NCBI GenBank assembly: GCA_937992055.1
Contig: CALKLQ010000007.1
Location: 1 to 15,722, forward strand
Length of the DNA: 15,722 nucleotides
DNA from: an uncultured Clostridia bacterium
Lineage (GTDB): Bacteria; Bacillota; Clostridia; Christensenellales; UBA1242
Direction: 5' to 3'
The notes beneath the pieces are model-generated. The model had not been told where the DNA came from, did not search any database, and worked only from the letters and a program-made list of their open reading frames with translations. Within the stretch, counting starts at the first letter, position 1, and each line of letters starts with the position of its first letter. Of the stretch, positions 15,066 through 15,722 are shown piece by piece. Position numbers and translations under genes: made by a program.

Positions 15066-15392
15066 CTAAAAGATTATATAATAAAAAAGTGTACCCAAAA
15101 AACCTCCTAAAAATGCAAAAATTAGGTTCAAAACAAGTGAAATTGAAAATACAGAAGTTTTCCCCTCTTCTGCAATCGCCCTAGCCTTTGCAAGAGGAGA
15201 AAGACAATATGTTTTTTCATCGTTATATTTTATACTAATATAACCACCAATTTCATAGTGACGTAATAATCTTTTAATGTCATTAGTAGAGTATTTTTTT
15301 GGTAGATAACTTTTGATTTCTTCAATTTCAAAAACACCATAACCATCATTACATTCGTCAACAAAATATTTAAATAATTTTTTTTCAAACAT
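15066..15392 (-). CDS. Winged-helix-like protein with C-terminal membrane segment, first gene of the uvrB unit
   Basis: A 108-residue protein of unknown function. Residues 4-73 suggest a winged-helix fold: VFEIEEIKSYLPKKYSTNDIKRLLRHYEIGGY, then a beta wing, ISIKYNDEKTYCLSP. A short charged stretch (ARAIAEEGK) precedes a hydrophobic segment at 82-107 that runs to the C-terminus (GGFLGTLFYYIIF). Such a domain could bind DNA or protein near the membrane. It is followed after six bases by a similar gene, then uvrB. There is no Shine-Dalgarno sequence upstream of the ATG. TTGTAT at 15421-15426 and AAAAAT at 15399-15404 with a 16-base spacer would again place transcription at the ATG, but these matches are only moderate. 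Confidence 0.78.
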   Translation of the reverse strand: MFEKKLFKYFVDECNDGYGVFEIEEIKSYLPKKYSTNDIKRLLRHYEIGGYISIKYNDEKTYCLSPLAKARAIAEEGKTSVFSISLVLNLIFAFLGGFLGTLFYYIIF

Positions 15393-15423
15393 ATTATTAT
15401 TTTTTGCAAAACAAAAAAAAATA

Positions 15424-15437
15424 CAATAAGATTATTG
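15424..15437. promoter_or_regulatory. Possible operator ahead of the uvrB unit
   Basis: A perfect inverted repeat, CAATAA-GA-TTATTG, overlaps the proposed -35 of the unit starting at 15392. Its size and position suit a small dimeric repressor, but the protein is unknown and the repeat is short in AT-rich DNA. Confidence 0.35.
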
Positions 15438-15470
15438 CTTTTGATTTGAATTAAGGTGGTGTTTGATGTT

Positions 15471-15497
15471 AAAAAAAATGAGTGATATACACTCATT
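15471..15497 (-). terminator. Terminator of the first tRNA-fragment copy
   Basis: An 8-bp stem, AATGAGTG (15477-15484) with CACTCATT (15490-15497), is followed on the minus strand by eight Ts (15471-15478). It begins only four bases after the tRNA CCA end. Confidence 0.85.
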
Positions 15498-15501
15498 AGT
15501 T

Positions 15502-15542
15502 TGGTTGGAATGAGTGGACTCGAACCACCGACCCCCACCTTA
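15502..15542 (-). pseudogene. tRNA 3'-half fragment, probably Val-type
   Basis: The minus strand carries a complete tRNA 3' half: anticodon 3' stem GGTGG, variable GGGTC, T-arm GGTGG-TTCGAGT-CCACT, acceptor strand CATTCCA, discriminator A and encoded CCA (15502-15504). The matching 5' acceptor strand TGGAATG and a D-arm are absent where they should be (about 15585), and the sequence departs from tRNA at the anticodon loop. AAGGTGGGGGTC after the anticodon is a common tRNA-Val form, but the anticodon itself is missing, so the identity is inferred. Confidence 0.8.
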
Positions 15543-15660
15543 GAAGAACCTGCCTTTGGCAGAACCTTATCGCTCTCTTCGTTCGCTGTGCAGGAACACC
15601 CTGATGCTTTGCTTTAAAGCAAAGCCATTGCTACGCAATTTAAGGTGGGTGTTTGAAGTT

Positions 15661-15686
15661 AAAAAAAATGAGTGATATCACTCATT
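15661..15686 (-). terminator. Terminator of the second tRNA copy
   Basis: A perfect 20-bp palindrome (15667-15686, AATGAGTGAT/ATCACTCATT) is followed on the minus strand by eight Ts (15661-15668). It sits just after the CCA end at 15691. Confidence 0.85.
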
Positions 15687-15690
15687 AATT

Positions 15691-15722
15691 TGGTTGGAAT
15701 GAGTGGACTCGAACCACCGACC
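15691..15722 (-). tRNA. 3' end of a tRNA, cut by the window edge
   Basis: Identical to the first copy over the CCA end, acceptor strand, T-arm and start of the variable loop. The window stops before the anticodon arm, so this may be the intact tRNA (probably tRNA-Val) or another fragment. Confidence 0.6.

Larger units (their letters stand above)
15452..15722. repeat. Duplicated tRNA-3'-half/terminator block, 189-bp offset
   Basis: A block of about 91 bp at 15452-15542 recurs, nearly identical, from 15641 and runs off the window. Matching points are 189 bases apart. Read on the plus strand, each copy is TAAGGTGG, a terminator hairpin, then the antisense of a tRNA 3' half. The first copy ends CCACCTTA, so it is bounded by an 8-bp perfect inverted repeat. 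The 98 bases between copies hold hairpins CTGCC-TTT-GGCAG (15550-15562), a perfect 20-bp palindrome at 15606-15625 and ATTGC-TAC-GCAAT (15627-15639), and no coding frame. Confidence 0.8.

Noticed and set aside
15230..15538. Minus-strand open frame beginning in the tRNA fragment
   Set aside because: It starts within tRNA sequence and runs out of frame through the winged-helix gene; its low-complexity hydrophobic product is a frame shadow.
15452..15722. Integron attC site
   Set aside because: The inverted repeats lack the GTTRRRY/RYYYAAC core sites and there is no integrase; the tRNA explanation fits better.

Overview
The window reads as chromosomal DNA of a very AT-rich, endospore-forming member of the Firmicutes, most likely an uncultured clostridial lineage. 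The evidence is a germination-protease (Gpr) homologue divergent from rpsT (the same adjacency as in Bacillus subtilis), a candidate sigma-K-type promoter, Gram-positive Shine-Dalgarno sequences (AGGAGG), TGA used as stop, and intergenic stretches with almost no G or C. No transposase, integrase, CRISPR array or complete rRNA/tRNA gene is visible.

Layout from left to right. 1-450: a divergent tandem array of about 95-bp units, each ending in a GTGGC-type hairpin and T-run. 466-502: terminator. 605-2133 (minus): a zinc-ribbon/TM2 membrane protein translationally coupled to the tRNA 2-thiouridylase mnmA. 2348-2659 (plus): a small DUF4234-like membrane protein. 3065-4168 (minus): an APH-fold sugar kinase resembling N-acetylhexosamine 1-kinase. 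4190-4438: a hairpin-rich spacer. 4439-5443 (minus): glyceraldehyde-3-phosphate dehydrogenase. 5596-7001: a candidate spore-structural protein convergent with a compact germination protease. 7086-8053 (plus): rpsT, then 5-formyltetrahydrofolate cyclo-ligase. 8217-8720 (minus): a membrane-anchored J-domain protein. 8995-15392 (minus): a DNA-repair block made of two small winged-helix/transmembrane proteins, uvrB, uvrA and an AlkD-type DNA glycosylase. 15452-15722: two copies of a block holding a tRNA 3' half and its terminator.

The repair block is the main functional theme. UvrA and UvrB recognise bulky lesions, and AlkD removes alkylated bases. Two membrane-anchored winged-helix-like proteins are transcribed ahead of uvrB. 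The 5596-7001 pair appears to be sporulation-linked.

The observation I find most interesting is regulatory. At least four operon-first genes (zinc-ribbon/TM2, fau, the J-domain gene and uvrA) have a good -10 element whose expected transcription start falls on the A of the ATG, and none has a Shine-Dalgarno sequence. Internal operon genes, and some others, do have one. This suggests widespread leaderless translation. The second is the duplicated tRNA-3'-half block at the right edge, bounded by small inverted repeats.
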